From contig JASXTE010000008.1 in the NCBI GenBank assembly GCA_030280995.1, forward strand, positions 23,185,193 through 23,249,192: a stretch of DNA of 64,000 nt, read 5' to 3'. Positions within the stretch are counted from its first letter, which is position 1, and each line of letters begins with the position of its first letter. The stretch is from Hemileia vastatrix. Taxonomy: Eukaryota > Basidiomycota > Pucciniomycetes > Pucciniales > Zaghouaniaceae. Both the position numbers and the translations under genes were made by a program. Under the pieces are notes generated by a model. The model saw only the letters and a list, made by a program, of their open reading frames with translations. It was not told the origin of the DNA and did no database searches. Shown one piece after another: positions 50,119 through 62,501 of the stretch.

Positions 50119-53100
50119 CTATGATTTTTTCTTTTTATACTTTTTTAGTAGAGTAGGAAGATTAGATATCTCCTTCCCAGGTATCCAAGAATCATATTCA
50201 GATGATTTATTCTTGAATCTCAAAAAGTATTCTGTACCTTTTTTAGCAGTGACTATTCTGTCATTCAGAATTTTTTCAATTTCTGCTGTTTCAGTGATTT
50301 CATTAGGGGTTTTCTTTGGTCTTCCCCTTCTTTTGGGAAATACATCACTATTAGATGTGTAAGGTCTCAAAAGAGATATTGGAAAAATAGGATGTTTTCT
50401 GTCATATGGAGAATACAAAATAACCTCAACTGCATTTTGTCCAATCATTCTTCTGACAACAAATGGACCAACAAATGGGTCTTTCAATTTGTTATTACCT
50501 TGTAAATTGAAGTGGACTGTAGAAATCAGTACTTCATCACCCTTTTTAAAAGTGTATTCTTTATGGGATTTGTCCCATCTCTTCTTCTCATATTCAAATG
50601 ATTTTTCAATACATTTTTGAGCATGATTTCTGAAATATTGTTGCATTTGAAGAAAAGATTTTACAACAGGATGTATATCCAATTTAGGTATTTTGTTATT
50701 GAGAATTTGGGAAGGAGTATTTGGAACATATCCAAGCCAGAGCTCAAAAGGCTTTCTTTGAGTAACAGAATGAACAGTGCTATTCTAAGAAAATTCCAAA
50801 CCCAGGAAGTAAAGTAACCCAATCATGAGTGAATCTGTCATTATCTTTATACTCAAGGCCAAAGGCACAATACCTTCTTATCATTTTCTCTAGAGTCTGA
50901 ATCATTCTCTCAGCTATTCCATCAGTTTGGGGGTGATGGGAAGTAGATAGTTTCAGATCACAACCACAAACATCCATCAGAGACATCCAAAATTCAGAAG
51001 TAAATTTAGGGTCTCTGTCAGAGATTATGGGCTTTAGGAAAACCTGCAGTATTAAACATATGAGACCACCACAAGAAAGCTAATTCTTTACTGGAAACAT
51101 CCTTTTGAGTAGGGATAAATTTATACATTTTTGTGAATCTATCCACAATAACCCAGAAAGAGTTATGACTGTCTTTCCCAGAAATGGGTAATCCGGTTAC
51201 AAAATCCATGTTTATTATCTGTCATGGTGCATCAGGAGGTTCAATATGTTGCATTAATCAAGCTCTTTTACAAGTCAATCTTTTTGATTTTTGGCAAGAA
51301 TCACAAGATTCAACATATGATTTGGTATCTTCAGACATATTAACCCACCAAGCAGTGTTCTTAATTCTGATCATTATTTTTTCAAGATCAAAATGTCCAG
51401 CCAATATTTAATCATGACAAATCTTCAAGATGATTTCTTTCATAGAAGGAGGAATAACAATAACATTACTCAACTTTCTTCTATAATATAGATATCCTTC
51501 ATCAATTGAAAATTTTCTTTTTTCCAAAGCTTTTTGGTACTTTGGTGGAAGGATTTTAATTAATGCTTGTATTGAAGCATTCTTTGGATCATTTAATATG
51601 GTGCATAACTTTTTCAAGTCAGTGTCCTTATCATATGAATCCAGAATAAGCTGTAATAGCTCTTCCTCCATATCAACCACATATATCCCATGATTATGAA
51701 TAATTTCATCCTCAGGATCATAAGCAGGATTAGAGTCATTATTTGGTAAAGGTAACCTTGATAACATATCCACATTTGAGTGAACAATACCAGCCCTATG
51801 AATTATTGTCATCCTCCCTCTGTATTCTTGAACAGCCAACTGCCATCTGAACATATGTCTGTTAGGTGTTTTCAAGTTTAAAAGGGATTTAACTGCACTG
51901 CAGTCAGTAACAAGTTCAAATTTCTGGTCATTTAGGTAATAATGTAGCTTTTCTAGAGCCCACACTACAGCTAAACGTTCAAGCTGAGTGGCACCATATT
52001 TCAATTTACTATTTCTCAAAGTTCTTGAAATATAACAAACTACTACTTCTTATACTTTATCATTTATCACTTGTTTTTGATGGAGGGCAGCACCAAGACC
52101 AATAAAACTGGCATCAGTGTACAAAATAAAAATGGTTGATTAAAGTCAGGTAAAGCAAGAATTGGTGCTCACATCAAAAAATGTTTCATAGTGTCAAAAG
52201 CTCTTTATCTTTCACTGTTCCAGACAAAAGCAACATCTTTCCTAGTTAATTGGGTAAGGGATAATGCTATGGCCTGATAATTTTAAATATAATTTCTATA
52301 GTATCCACACATTCCCCAAAAACGCTGGAGCTCTCTAACTGTGGTAGGAGCCTTCACCTTTTGTATGGCTTCCACTTTGTTCTGGTCAACACATATCTGT
52401 AACCCTGAGAAAATATGACCAAGCAATTTCAAAGAATTAAAACCAAATTAGCATTTTTCCAAGGCAAGTGTCATATTTATCTCATCCATTTTATGGAACA
52501 CTTTACACAGGTGGTTAAGATGGTCCTCAAATTTTTTAGAAAATATAATGATATCATCAATGTAAACCATCAGCCATCCTTCAATTATTTCTTGATGGAA
52601 TGTGTTATCCATAACTTTTTGAAAAAACTGAAGGGGCATTTTCAGGGCCAAATGGCATCCTAACATTCTTATAAATACCCATATGAGTAGCAATCATCAG
52701 AAAAATCTGGGAATTCTTCTCAAAAGATCCTGATGATATCCTTTATTACCATCTAAACAGCTGATATATTTAGCACCTTGTAAGGTAGCATGTATAGAGA
52801 TAATTCTGGGTAAAGGATAGATATCATCTACAGTATAAGTGTTTAATGCTCTATAATTACCACATAACCTGGTTTTATCTTTCTCATAAGAAATTAGGAC
52901 AGGTGAGATAACACAATATTTAGGTGTTTCAACTACCTTTTCAATAATATTCATTTTTAAAAGGGTAGAGATATTTTCTTCAATATCTTTTCTCTTTGTG
53001 GGAGAAGCAGGATAATGCTTCTTCTTTAAACTAGGTGGTATTTCAGTTAATGGGAAAGGCAATGAGAGCTTCATTTCTTCTTTTACCAATCCTAATTCAC

Positions 53101-53748
53101 ATGACCCATGAGCAAAGGCCATAGGAAAAGATTTTATCAATTGAATGATGGAATCTTTTTCCTCACCAGAAACTTGTTCTCCAAAAGAAGCAGTGTCAAT
53201 TTCAGAAAGAAGGGCAGGCATTTCTTTTATGGATCTTCCTTTATATTGAACTACATAATGACATGTTCTCAATTCTGGTTTTAATAATTTTTTAGGGGAG
53301 GAAATTTTAAATTTTCTCTTCCCATTCTTCCCCATTGTGAATCATTGGTTTGAGGGATCCAATTTAATGCCATATTTGGTTAAAGTATCATTTCCCACAA
53401 TGAACCAACTACTTAAGTTATCATTTTTTATAACTTAAAAATTACACATAGCTCTTACAAAGCCATGGTTATATATGAAAAATACTGTAGCTTTGTATTT
53501 ACCAATGGGGGACAAAACAGAGCCATAACCTCTCAAATTCTCAGAAATGATAGGCATAAGTTTTGATTTATAATCCTGCTCCACTGAAGCAAGTGCTTTT
53601 TCAGATATTACACTTCCTCCAGCTCCAGAATCTAAAACAACCTCAATTTTATTTCCATTAATCAAGACTGGTGCCTTGAGAGGGGCAAAATTAATTGAGC
53701 TGTCCTCAAGATTTCTGATGATCTCAGTATCTTCTACTGTAGATAAAT
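50119..53748 (-). pseudogene. Gypsy-3a protease-pol remnant
   Basis: Broken frames read from the right. Protease: VVLDSGAGGSVISEKAL (53640-53580). RT: KRKDIEENISTLLKMNIIEKV and LPRIISIHATLQGAKYISC, then catalytic MVYIDDIIIFS near 52545-52575. RNase H: KYGATQLERLAVVWALEK. Integrase: MDFVTGLPISG and HHPQTDGIAERMIQ, plus a C-terminal part with SSEYDSWIPGKEIS near 50175. At least five frameshifts or stops occur (near 50788, 51055, 51405, 52030-52440 and 52700). The matching protein in Gypsy-3b at 57348-60347 shows the uninterrupted order. Confidence 0.88.
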
Positions 53749-54511
53749 TGTCAGCCAGGCTACTAGACTTACCCAGTAAAATAATTAAATATTTAATGGA
53801 TGAAGCCACGCCTTATTATTTTAATTATTTAATTAAATTAGTTACATTAAAATTACCTGTAATAAATTAACTAATTACAGAATGGTAAAATTAAATATAA
53901 AATGTCCCTTATATTTTATTCTCTAACACCGTGCTCATTGACAGGTTAGAAGAAATAAAATTTTAATTTAAAATAAAAATAAATATATACAAAAAATTCA
54001 AATTTCTTATTTAGAATTGACTTTTACAGTAAATATAAAATAAAGTTATGTATTTTTGACATACTCTGTAAATACATCTTTAAAATACATCTTTTTGATG
54101 CCTTCTTTTTAGAACAACTTGTTATTTGAAATACTCATTCTGGAATATTCTTTTTTTCTCTCTCTCTCATACTACTGTTTTTAGAATTTCATTGCCATGG
54201 TTTGTCCCTCCTTGGCCTATATAAGGCCTCTCTCTTGGTTGTTTTTTATTCATTCTTTACTTACTTATATTATTAAATCAATTACTACAATTAAATATTT
54301 ATTACTATTTATTATTGTTTTTAGTACTTAAATCCACATAGTTCTAACTCATTAATTATAATAATAATTAAAACTTTTTACCTCTTATTATTTGAGTAAT
54401 TAATCTTTAAGATAGAAAATACGTAACTGAGTTTTGAAATCCTTAAAAAATCATTGTTACCGCCATTGGACCTCCCTATAAAACCTTCTAGACTTGAAAG
54501 ACCCACCGACA
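53749..54511 (+). repeat. Gypsy-3b 5' LTR
   Basis: 763 bp. Contains GGCCTATATAAGGCC (TATA-like, about 54214). A candidate primer site TTGGGAACCTTTCC follows at 54513-54526, similar in form to that of Gypsy-1. Confidence 0.9.
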
Positions 54512-55658
54512 GTTGGGAACCTTTCCGAATCGAAAACAGTGCATCATTATCTTGAGGACCGGAGACCATGGGACCATCGCCATCAAGGTACCTGTAAGGA
54601 GGAGTGGATGACAAAAAAGACAAACGTCATATATCACGTGACTTATTTTTTTTTCTGTGAACGGGAATCGAACCGCGCTCCAAAACCTAGGCTCATATAT
54701 TGACCATAGTCATATATTTTTGTGGTAATTATATTGATTACTATTCGTAGGTCACTTTGCACCCTTCATACTCTACGTATTTCATTTTACTCAGCACTCT
54801 GTAAGTGGCATTATTTTGCTCATTTTACAGGGGGAGGTGTCTGGTAAATTGAATTTTTTTTTTAAAATTTATTTTCCTAGTTGACAAAGATAGAGCAATC
54901 GTGTTCTTAGTCCTAGAAGTAATAATTTTTTTTTTAAAAAAAAAATTAATTGTAATTTTCAGTTGACTCTGTCCTGATAAATTAAGATTTTTTTGTTCCA
55001 GTTGACAAATTGTCCTGACATTAAAATTTTTTTTTAATTAATAAAAAAATAAAAATAAAACTGTACTAAATTATTTCAGTTGACATTGAGTCCTGGTAAT
55101 CAAATATCCTTCAGTTGATTTAAATCCTGATAATTATCATTAATTATTTTGTTAAATTATAATTTATTTTTATTTCTTCAGTTGATTTCTTTCAAATCCT
55201 GGTTATAAGATTTTTTTAAATTAATAAATAATTGATTATTATTTTCAGTTGATTTTTTGTCCTGAAGAAATTTTCTTTTATTAATTTTTTTTTTTGCTCC
55301 AGTTGACAAATTGTCCTGAAAATAAAAATTATAATCAATTAAAAATAAAACTATACTAAATTATTTCAGTTGAAATTGAGTCCTGGTAATTAAAATCCTT
55401 CACTTGATTTAAATCCTGATAATCATCATAAATTTATTTGTTAAATTAAAAAATTATATTTTATTTCTTCAGTTGATTTCTTGTAAATCCTGGTTATAAG
55501 ATTAGTTTGAAGTAATAAATAATTTCTTATTTTCAGTTGATTTTCACCCTGAAGAGTTTTTATTCTTTTTTTATTTTTTATTTTTCTTTTATAAAGCAAA
55601 AATAAAACTGATTCATCTTATTGTTTCTTTCTCTCACTTCAGGTTAGATTTGAAACAA
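54512..55658 (+). other. Gypsy-3b leader with an inverted-repeat array
   Basis: The 1.1 kb untranslated leader contains about 11 units of form CAGTTGA-(N)-TCCTG between 54958 and 55555. A unit of about 300 bp is tandemly duplicated (about 54995-55276 and 55296-55560), each copy with five motifs. Inner bases are often self-complementary: GACAA..TTGTC, GATTT..AAATC and GACTCTGTC. The outer CAG and CTG also pair. No gene is present here. Confidence 0.75.
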
Positions 55659-56941
55659 TGACTGACTAAGGTTTTTCTGCTGCACGTGAAGATGAACTGG
55701 ATCTGATTGATTATGATGAGGCTACTTCTGTGAGTTCTCCGTTAACTACAAAATTAGCTCAAATTAATAAATCATTGAACCAATCAGGACGTGGAAATGA
55801 AGGAAGTGGAGATTTTGGTAGAGACAAATTCCCAGGAACAAAAACCTTCAATAAACCCCCCAGAAGAGCTTCCCAAAGGCTTCAAGATAAAAAAGATGCC
55901 CTTAAATCAGCAGGTAAAAAATATCTCTACTCACATTAAGGAGATGAGGACAGAAAACCTCAAGCTGAGGTCAAGGATAGACTGTCTAGAAAACAAGGTA
56001 AGGAACATAGAGTCTTTTCTTCAAGAGAAGAAGAAACCTCCTCCTCAAAAAAAGCCCCTCCACAACTGGCCCCCCAGCAACAAGAAAAAGTGGAAGTCTC
56101 AAAGTGGAAGTGGGATTGGCTGAACACCCAGTGGGATTATCTGTCCCAACAGCAACAGAACCAAGTACCTCAGGCAGGTCCTTCAAGAACAAATCAGTTC
56201 AATCCAATACCTCCTCATCCCTATCAAGGAGGAAGAAGGAGAAAGAAAAACCACATCCAAGTCTTTCCCAAGCCATGGTAAGCCCCTCTATTGAATCTCA
56301 AGTACCATTTCTTGTAACTGATTCAGTTCCTTCAGGTAATTCTGGAAGAGGAGATGAGACTGTGAGACCTGTAGAGGCTGATAAAAGTAGACAAACTACT
56401 CAAATTTCAAATGTATCTAATCCTTTAGTTCTAATTGCTACTTCAATTAAAAATCCTGATATGGCTATTATTGATGAATCACTTGAACCTGAGTTTTATG
56501 AGAATCTGGAAAGTTACTCTGTTTCCTTATTGAGAAACACTCCAGATGTAAATAACATTAATGATGAATATTTGAGGGATATTATTGCTAAACAAGATCA
56601 TATCATGAAAAAAATAAAATTGACTCAGAAATATAATAGTTTGTTAACTGAACAGGGTTATCAAGCATTGAGGAGTGAGTTACAGAGAGTTTCTGATGAT
56701 TTGTTTCATTACAAAGAAACCCATGAGAAGAAAGTTGCTTTATGGCAAAATATCAAAAATGATTTGTCTAAACTAAAAGATAATGTATCTACCTGTTTCC
56801 TGGAGCTAGAGGTAGATAATATGAACCTGAAAAGATTGAGTGATCATTATTTATCTTTTCAAAATAAAACCCAGTTATCTTTGCAACAGTCAATGAGAGT
56901 TTATCTAGTCTTCCAAGAGTAAAAAACAGACTAACAACCAT
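55659..56941 (+). pseudogene. Gypsy-3b N-terminal Gag region with overlapping frames
   Basis: The first ATG (55659) is followed after three codons by TAA. Three phases then carry protein-like sequence in turn. One reads EDELDLIDYDEATS then SSPLTTKLAQINKSLNQ. A second holds a coiled-coil stretch LKLRSRIDCLENKVRNIESF (about 55963-56020). A third holds the aromatic block SKWKWDWLNTQWDYLSQQQQ (about 56097-56157). The longest frame (56104-56922) ends with helical sequence such as ALRSELQRVSDDLFHYKETH. The aromatic block is conserved in Gypsy-1. Overlap, frameshifting or accumulated indels could each explain this. Confidence 0.55.
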
Positions 56942-56944
56942 TGA

Positions 56945-59900
56945 AGAAAAATTGAATTCATTGTTTAATGATTAAAAATATTCTGAAACTTCTTTGAAGG
57001 AACATATGGTACAGGATGCTCCAAGTTTACCTGTTGCTAGTTCATCTAAAGTAAAATTAGATTCAGAAATGCCTGTTGATACCACTGAGTTTCCATCAAA
57101 AATTGATGATGCACCAGGATCTTCTGCAGAAGTATTAAACAATGAGATTACTGCACAATTGGAGAAGTTACAGCTGCTTCTTACTCAGAAATAAGCTAAT
57201 ACTAAGGAGGCTCCTTCAAATCAAAATAATTGGCCAAAACTTGACCAGTACCCAACATTTGATGGTGATTCTTCTTCTGATTGGCAGCAATTCATTTGCA
57301 GAATTGATAACTTAAAAAATTCTTACAAACTCCCAGATGAGGAAATTGTGTCTAAGTTAATTTTCTTTTATACCAATGTTGCCCTAATGTGGTATGAATC
57401 TGTTCTCCTGGATGGGAATGGCTACTCATGGGAAGATTGTAAAAAATTGATTAAAGCACAATTTGGTGGCTCCAAGTTGAGGATGGCTCAACAAAGGCAG
57501 TATGAGGAAACTAGATATAGCTCTTCTACTGATAAACCTATTGAGTTCTTAATGAAACTTGTAAAAATCTTGAGGGAAATGGACCCAAATATGGAGTTTG
57601 AGTTATGGAAGGACAGGATCCTTTACAAATTACCAATGTCTCTGAGAGAGTTGATAGTGGCTAGGACTGAGTTCTCCAGAGAACCCTCCTCTTTCATTAA
57701 TACTTGCAATGAGATCCTTCTAAACAACAAGTATGATTTCAGAAGATTCATTCCTAGTACCCCTTTGGAGAAACCCTCCACTTACCAACAGAAACCTCTG
57801 GAAAAGGTTGGAAAACCTTCTTCCCCTGTTGCACCAAAAAAGTATGCAACAAACACTTGCTTCAAGTGCAACAAGCCTTGGAAGAAAGGACATGTTTGTG
57901 ACAAGAAGATAAATCTTGTAGAAAAAACAGAGGATCATGCTGATGACAGAGTAGCACTGGATGATACGTCAACTGATTGTGCCAGCAATATTTCATATGA
58001 ATCTCAACAAGAAATCTTGATGCTGGAAGAGGATATTCATTATTTAAATACTATTGATATTGATAATAGTGCTTTATCTACTGTTGAAGATGCTGAGATC
58101 ATAAAGAACATTGAGGATAACTCAATTGTTATTGCCCCTCTCAAGGCACCAGTCTTGATTAATGGAACCAGCATTGAGGTTGTTCTGGATTCTGGAGCTG
58201 GAGGAAGTGTAGTTTCTGAAAGAGCACTTGCTTCAGTGGATCAAGACTATAAATCAAAACTGATGCCTATCATTTCTGAAAATTGGAGAGGTTATGGCTC
58301 TGTTTTGTCCCCCATTGGTAAATACAAAGCCACAGTATTTTTTAAATATAACCATGGTTTTGTAAGAGCTATTTGTGATTTTGTTGTCATGAAAAATGAT
58401 AAATTAAGCAATTGGTTTATTGTAGGGAATGATATTTTAACCAAATATGGCATAAAATTAGATCCTTCAAACCAATGTTTCACAATGGGGATGAATGGGA
58501 AGAGAAAATTTAAGATTTCCTCCCCCAAAAAAATGTTAAAACCAGAATTGAACACATGTAATTCTGTGACTCAATATAAAGGAAAGTCTACAAAGGAAAT
58601 GCATGCTCTTATGTCTGAAATTGACAATGCTTCTTTTGGAGAACAACTTTCTGGTGAGGATAAAGTTTCCATCATTAAATTGATTAAATCTTTTCCTATG
58701 GCCTTTGCTCATAGATCACATGAACTAGGATTAGTTAAGGAAGAAATGGAACTTTCATTATCTTGTCCATTAACTGACATACCACCTAGTTTGAAGAAGA
58801 AGCCTTACCCTGCTTCTCCCACAAAGAGAAAAGATATTGAGGATAATATCTCTACCCTTTTGAAAATGAATATTATTGAAAAGGTAGTTGAAACACCTAA
58901 ATATTGTGTTATCTCACCTGTCCTAATTTCTTATGAGAATGATAAAGCCAGGTTATGTGGTGATTATAGAGCATTGAATACTTATACTGTTTATGATATC
59001 TACCCTTTACCTAGAATTAGCTCTATACATGCTACCTTACAATGTGCTAAATACATAAGCTGCTTGGATGGTAACAAGAGATATCACCAGGTACCTGTTG
59101 AGAAGAATTCCAAAAATTTTCTGATGATTGCTACTCATATGGGTATTTATAAGTATATTAGGATACTATTTGGCCCTAAAACTTCCCCTTCAGTTTTTCA
59201 AAAAGTTATGGATAACACATTCCATCAGGAGATGATTGAAGGATGGCTGATGGTTTATATTGATGATATCATTATATTCTCAAAAACATTTGAGGACCAT
59301 CTCAACCACCTGTGTAAAGTGTTCCACAAAATGGATGAAATAAATATGACACTTGCTTTGAAGAAATGTAAATTTGGTTTTCATTCCTTAAAAGTGCTGG
59401 GTCATTTTGTCTCAGGGTTACAGATATGTTTTGACCAAAATAAAGTGGCAGCTATACAGAAGGTGAAGGCTCCTACCACAGTTAGAAATCTCAAGAGTTT
59501 TTTGGGAACGTGTGGATACTATAGACAGTATATTAAAAATTACCAAGTCATAGCTTTACCCCTTACCCAACTGACTAGAAATGATGTTGCTTTTGTCTGG
59601 AATAGTGAAAGACAGAGAGCTTTTGACAGTATGAAACACTGTTTGATGTCAGCACCAATTCTTGCTTTACCTGACTTTAATCAACCATTTGTTTTGTACA
59701 CTGATGCCAGTTTTATTGGTCTTGGTGCTGCCCTCCATCAAAAACAAGTGATGAATGATAAAGTATCAGAAGTAGTAGTTTGTTATATTTCAAGAACCTT
59801 GAGAAATAGTGAATTGAAATATGGTGCCACTCAGCTTGAATGTTTAGCTGTAGTGTGGGCTCTAGAAAAGCTACATTATTACCTAAATGACCAGAAATTT

Positions 59901-61696
59901 GAACTTGTTACTGACTGCAGTGCAGTTAAATCCCTTTTAAACTTGAAAACACCTAACAGACATATGTTCAGATGGCAGTTAGCTGTTCAGGAATACAGAG
60001 GGAGAATGACAATTATTCATAGGGCTGGTATTGTTCACTCAAATGTGGATATGTTATCAAGGTTACCTTTCCCAAATGATGACTCTAATCCTGCTTATGA
60101 CCCTGAGGATGAAATTATTCATATTCATGGGATATATGTGGTTGATATGGAGGAAGTGCTATTACAGCTTATTCTGGATTCATATGATAAGGACACTGAC
60201 TTGAAAAAGTTATGCACCATATTAAATGATCCAAAGAATGCTTCAATACAAGCATTAATTAAAACCCTTCCAACAAAGTACCAAAGGCTTTGGAGAAAGG
60301 TAAATTTTCAATTGATGAAGGATATCTATATTGTAGAAGAAAGTTGAGTAATGTCATTGTTATTCCTCCTTCTATGAAAGAAATCATCTTGAAAATTTGT
60401 CATGATGACATATTAGCTGGACATCTTGATCTTGAAAAAACAATGATCAGAATTAAAAACACTGCTTGGTGGGTTAATATGTCTGAAGACACCAAATTAT
60501 ATGTTGAATCTTGTTATTCTTGCCAAAAATCAAAAAGATTGACTGGTAAGAGAGCTGGATTAATGCAAAATATTGAAGCTCCTAATGCACCATGGCAAAT
60601 AATAAACATGGACTTTGTAACAGGATCACCCATTTCTGGGAAAGACAGTCATAACTATTTCTGGGTTATTGTGGATAGATTCACAAAAATGTGTAAATTT
60701 ATCCCTACTCAAAAAGATGTTTCCACTAAATAATTAGCCTTCTTGTTGTGGTCTCATATTTTTAATACTGCTGGTTTTCCAAAGGCCATAATCTCTGACA
60801 GAGACCTTAAATTTACTTCTGAATTTTGGATGTCTCTGATGGATGTTTGTGGTTGTGATCTGAAGCTTTTTACTTCCCATAACCCCCAAACTGATGGATT
60901 ATCTGAGAGAATTATTCAGACTCTAGAGAAAATGATAAGAAGGTATTGTGCCTTTGGCCTTGAGTACAAAGAAAATGACAGATTCACTCATGATTGGGTT
61001 ACCTTACTTCCTGGTTTGGAATTCGCTTATAATAGCACTGTTCATTCTGTTACTCAGAGAAAACCTTTTGAGCTTTGGCTTGGATATTTTCAAAATACTC
61101 CTGCCCAATTTCTCAATAATAAAATACCTAAGTTGGATTTACATCCTGGTGTAAAATCGTTTCTTCAAATGCAACAACTTTGCAGAAGTCATGCTCAAAA
61201 ATGTATTGAAAAATCTTTTGAATATGAAAAGAAAAGGTGGGATAAATCCCATAAAGAATAAACTTTCAAAAAGTGTGAAGAAGAACTGATCTCTACAGTT
61301 CACTTCAATTTACAAGGTAATAACAAATTGAAAGACCCATTTGTTGGTCCATTTGTTGTAAGAAGAATGGTTGGTGATAATGCAGTTAAAGTTATTTTGT
61401 ATTCTCCATATGACAGAAAACATCCTGTTTTTCCAATATCTCTTTTGAGACCTTACTCATCCAATAGTGATTTATTTCCCAAAAGGAGGGGAAGACCAAA
61501 AAAGACCCCTAATGAAATCACTGAGACAGCAGAAATTGATAAGTTTCTAAATGAAAGAATAGTTACTGCTGAAAAAGGTACAGAATACGTATTGAGATTC
61601 AAGAATAAATCTTCTGAATATGATTCTTGGATACCTGGGAAGGAAATATCTAATCTTCCTACTCTGCTAAAGAAATATAAAAAGAAAAAATTATAG
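56945..61696 (+). pseudogene. Gypsy-3b Gag-Pol, near complete but interrupted
   Basis: The frame runs from about 56945 with stops at about 56972 and 57192, then is open 57195-60347. Gag core: WPKLDQYPTFDGDSSSDW and LMWYESVLLDGNGYSWED; knuckle CFKCNKPWKKGHVC. Protease: VVLDSGAGGSVVS. RT: KARLCGDYRALNTYTVYDIY and MVYIDDIIIFS. RNase H: FVLYTDASFIGLGAALHQK. A frameshift near 60285 moves to the integrase frame (CYSCQKSKRLTGKRAGL, INMDFVTGSPISG, ISDRDLKFTSEFW, NPQTDGLSERIIQ), which has TAA at 60731 and 61259 and ends with SSEYDSWIPGKEIS. Some RT and integrase positions are altered (CDGNKRYHQ, NPQTDG). Confidence 0.9.
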
Positions 61697-61728
61697 CATT
61701 TTTTTATTGTTTTTTTAGAGTGAGGGAG

Positions 61729-62496
61729 TGTCAGCCAGGCTACTAGACTTACCCAGTAAAATAATTAATTATTTACTGGATGAAGCCACGCCTTATTATT
61801 TTAATTATTTAATTAAATTAGTTACATTAAAATTACCTGTAATAAATTAACTAATTACAGAATGATAAAATTAAATGAATAATTAAAATTAAGTATAAAA
61901 TGTCCCTTATATTTTATTCTCTAACACCGTGCTCATTGACAGGTTAGAAGAAATAAAATTTTAATTTAAAATAAAAATAAAAATATACAAAAAATTCAAA
62001 ATTCCTATTTAGAATTGACTTTTACAGTAAATATAAAATAAAGTTATGTATTTTTGACATACTCTGTAAATACATCTTTTTGATGCCTTCTTTTTAGAAC
62101 AACTTGTTATTTGAAATACTCCTTCTGGAATATTCTTTTTTTCTCTCTCTCTCATACTACTGTTTTTAGAATTTCATTGCCGTGGTTTGTCCCTCCTCAG
62201 CCTATATAAGGCCTCTCTCTTGGTTGTTTTTTATTCATTCTTTACTTACTTATATTATTAAATCAATTACTACAATTAAATATTTATTACTATTTATTAT
62301 TGTTTTTAGTACTTACATCCACATAGTTCTAACTCATTAATTATAATAATAATTAAAACTTTTTACCTCTTATTATTTGAGTAATTAATCTTTAAGATAG
62401 AAAATACGTAACTGAGTTTTGAAATCCTTAAAAAATCATTGTTACTGCCATTGGACCTCCCTATAAAACCTTCTAGACTTGAAAGACCAACGAACA
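61729..62496 (+). repeat. Gypsy-3b 3' LTR
   Basis: 768 bp. Compared with the 5' LTR it has a 14-bp insertion near 61872 (AATGAATAATTAAAATTAAG region) and lacks about 15 bp near 62075. Otherwise nearly identical. Followed by the target duplicate TAAAT. Confidence 0.9.
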
Positions 62497-62501
62497 TAAA
62501 T

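Larger units (their letters stand above)
53749..62496 (+). mobile_element. Gypsy-3b: Ty3/gypsy element inserted into its relative Gypsy-3a
   Basis: LTRs at 53749-54511 (763 bp) and 61729-62496 (768 bp) start TGTCAGCCAGGCTACTAGAC and end GACA or GAACA. They are flanked by TAAAT (53744-53748 and 62497-62501). A purine tract TAGAGTGAGGGAG precedes the 3' LTR. The LTRs are nearly identical apart from short indels, so insertion was recent, yet the coding region already has several stops and frameshifts. Confidence 0.92.

Noticed and set aside
54650..54710. tRNA-like 3' half on the minus strand (GGTTCGATTCC box)
   Set aside because: The T-loop-like word is present, but the T-stem does not pair over five bases and no cloverleaf or acceptor stem could be drawn.
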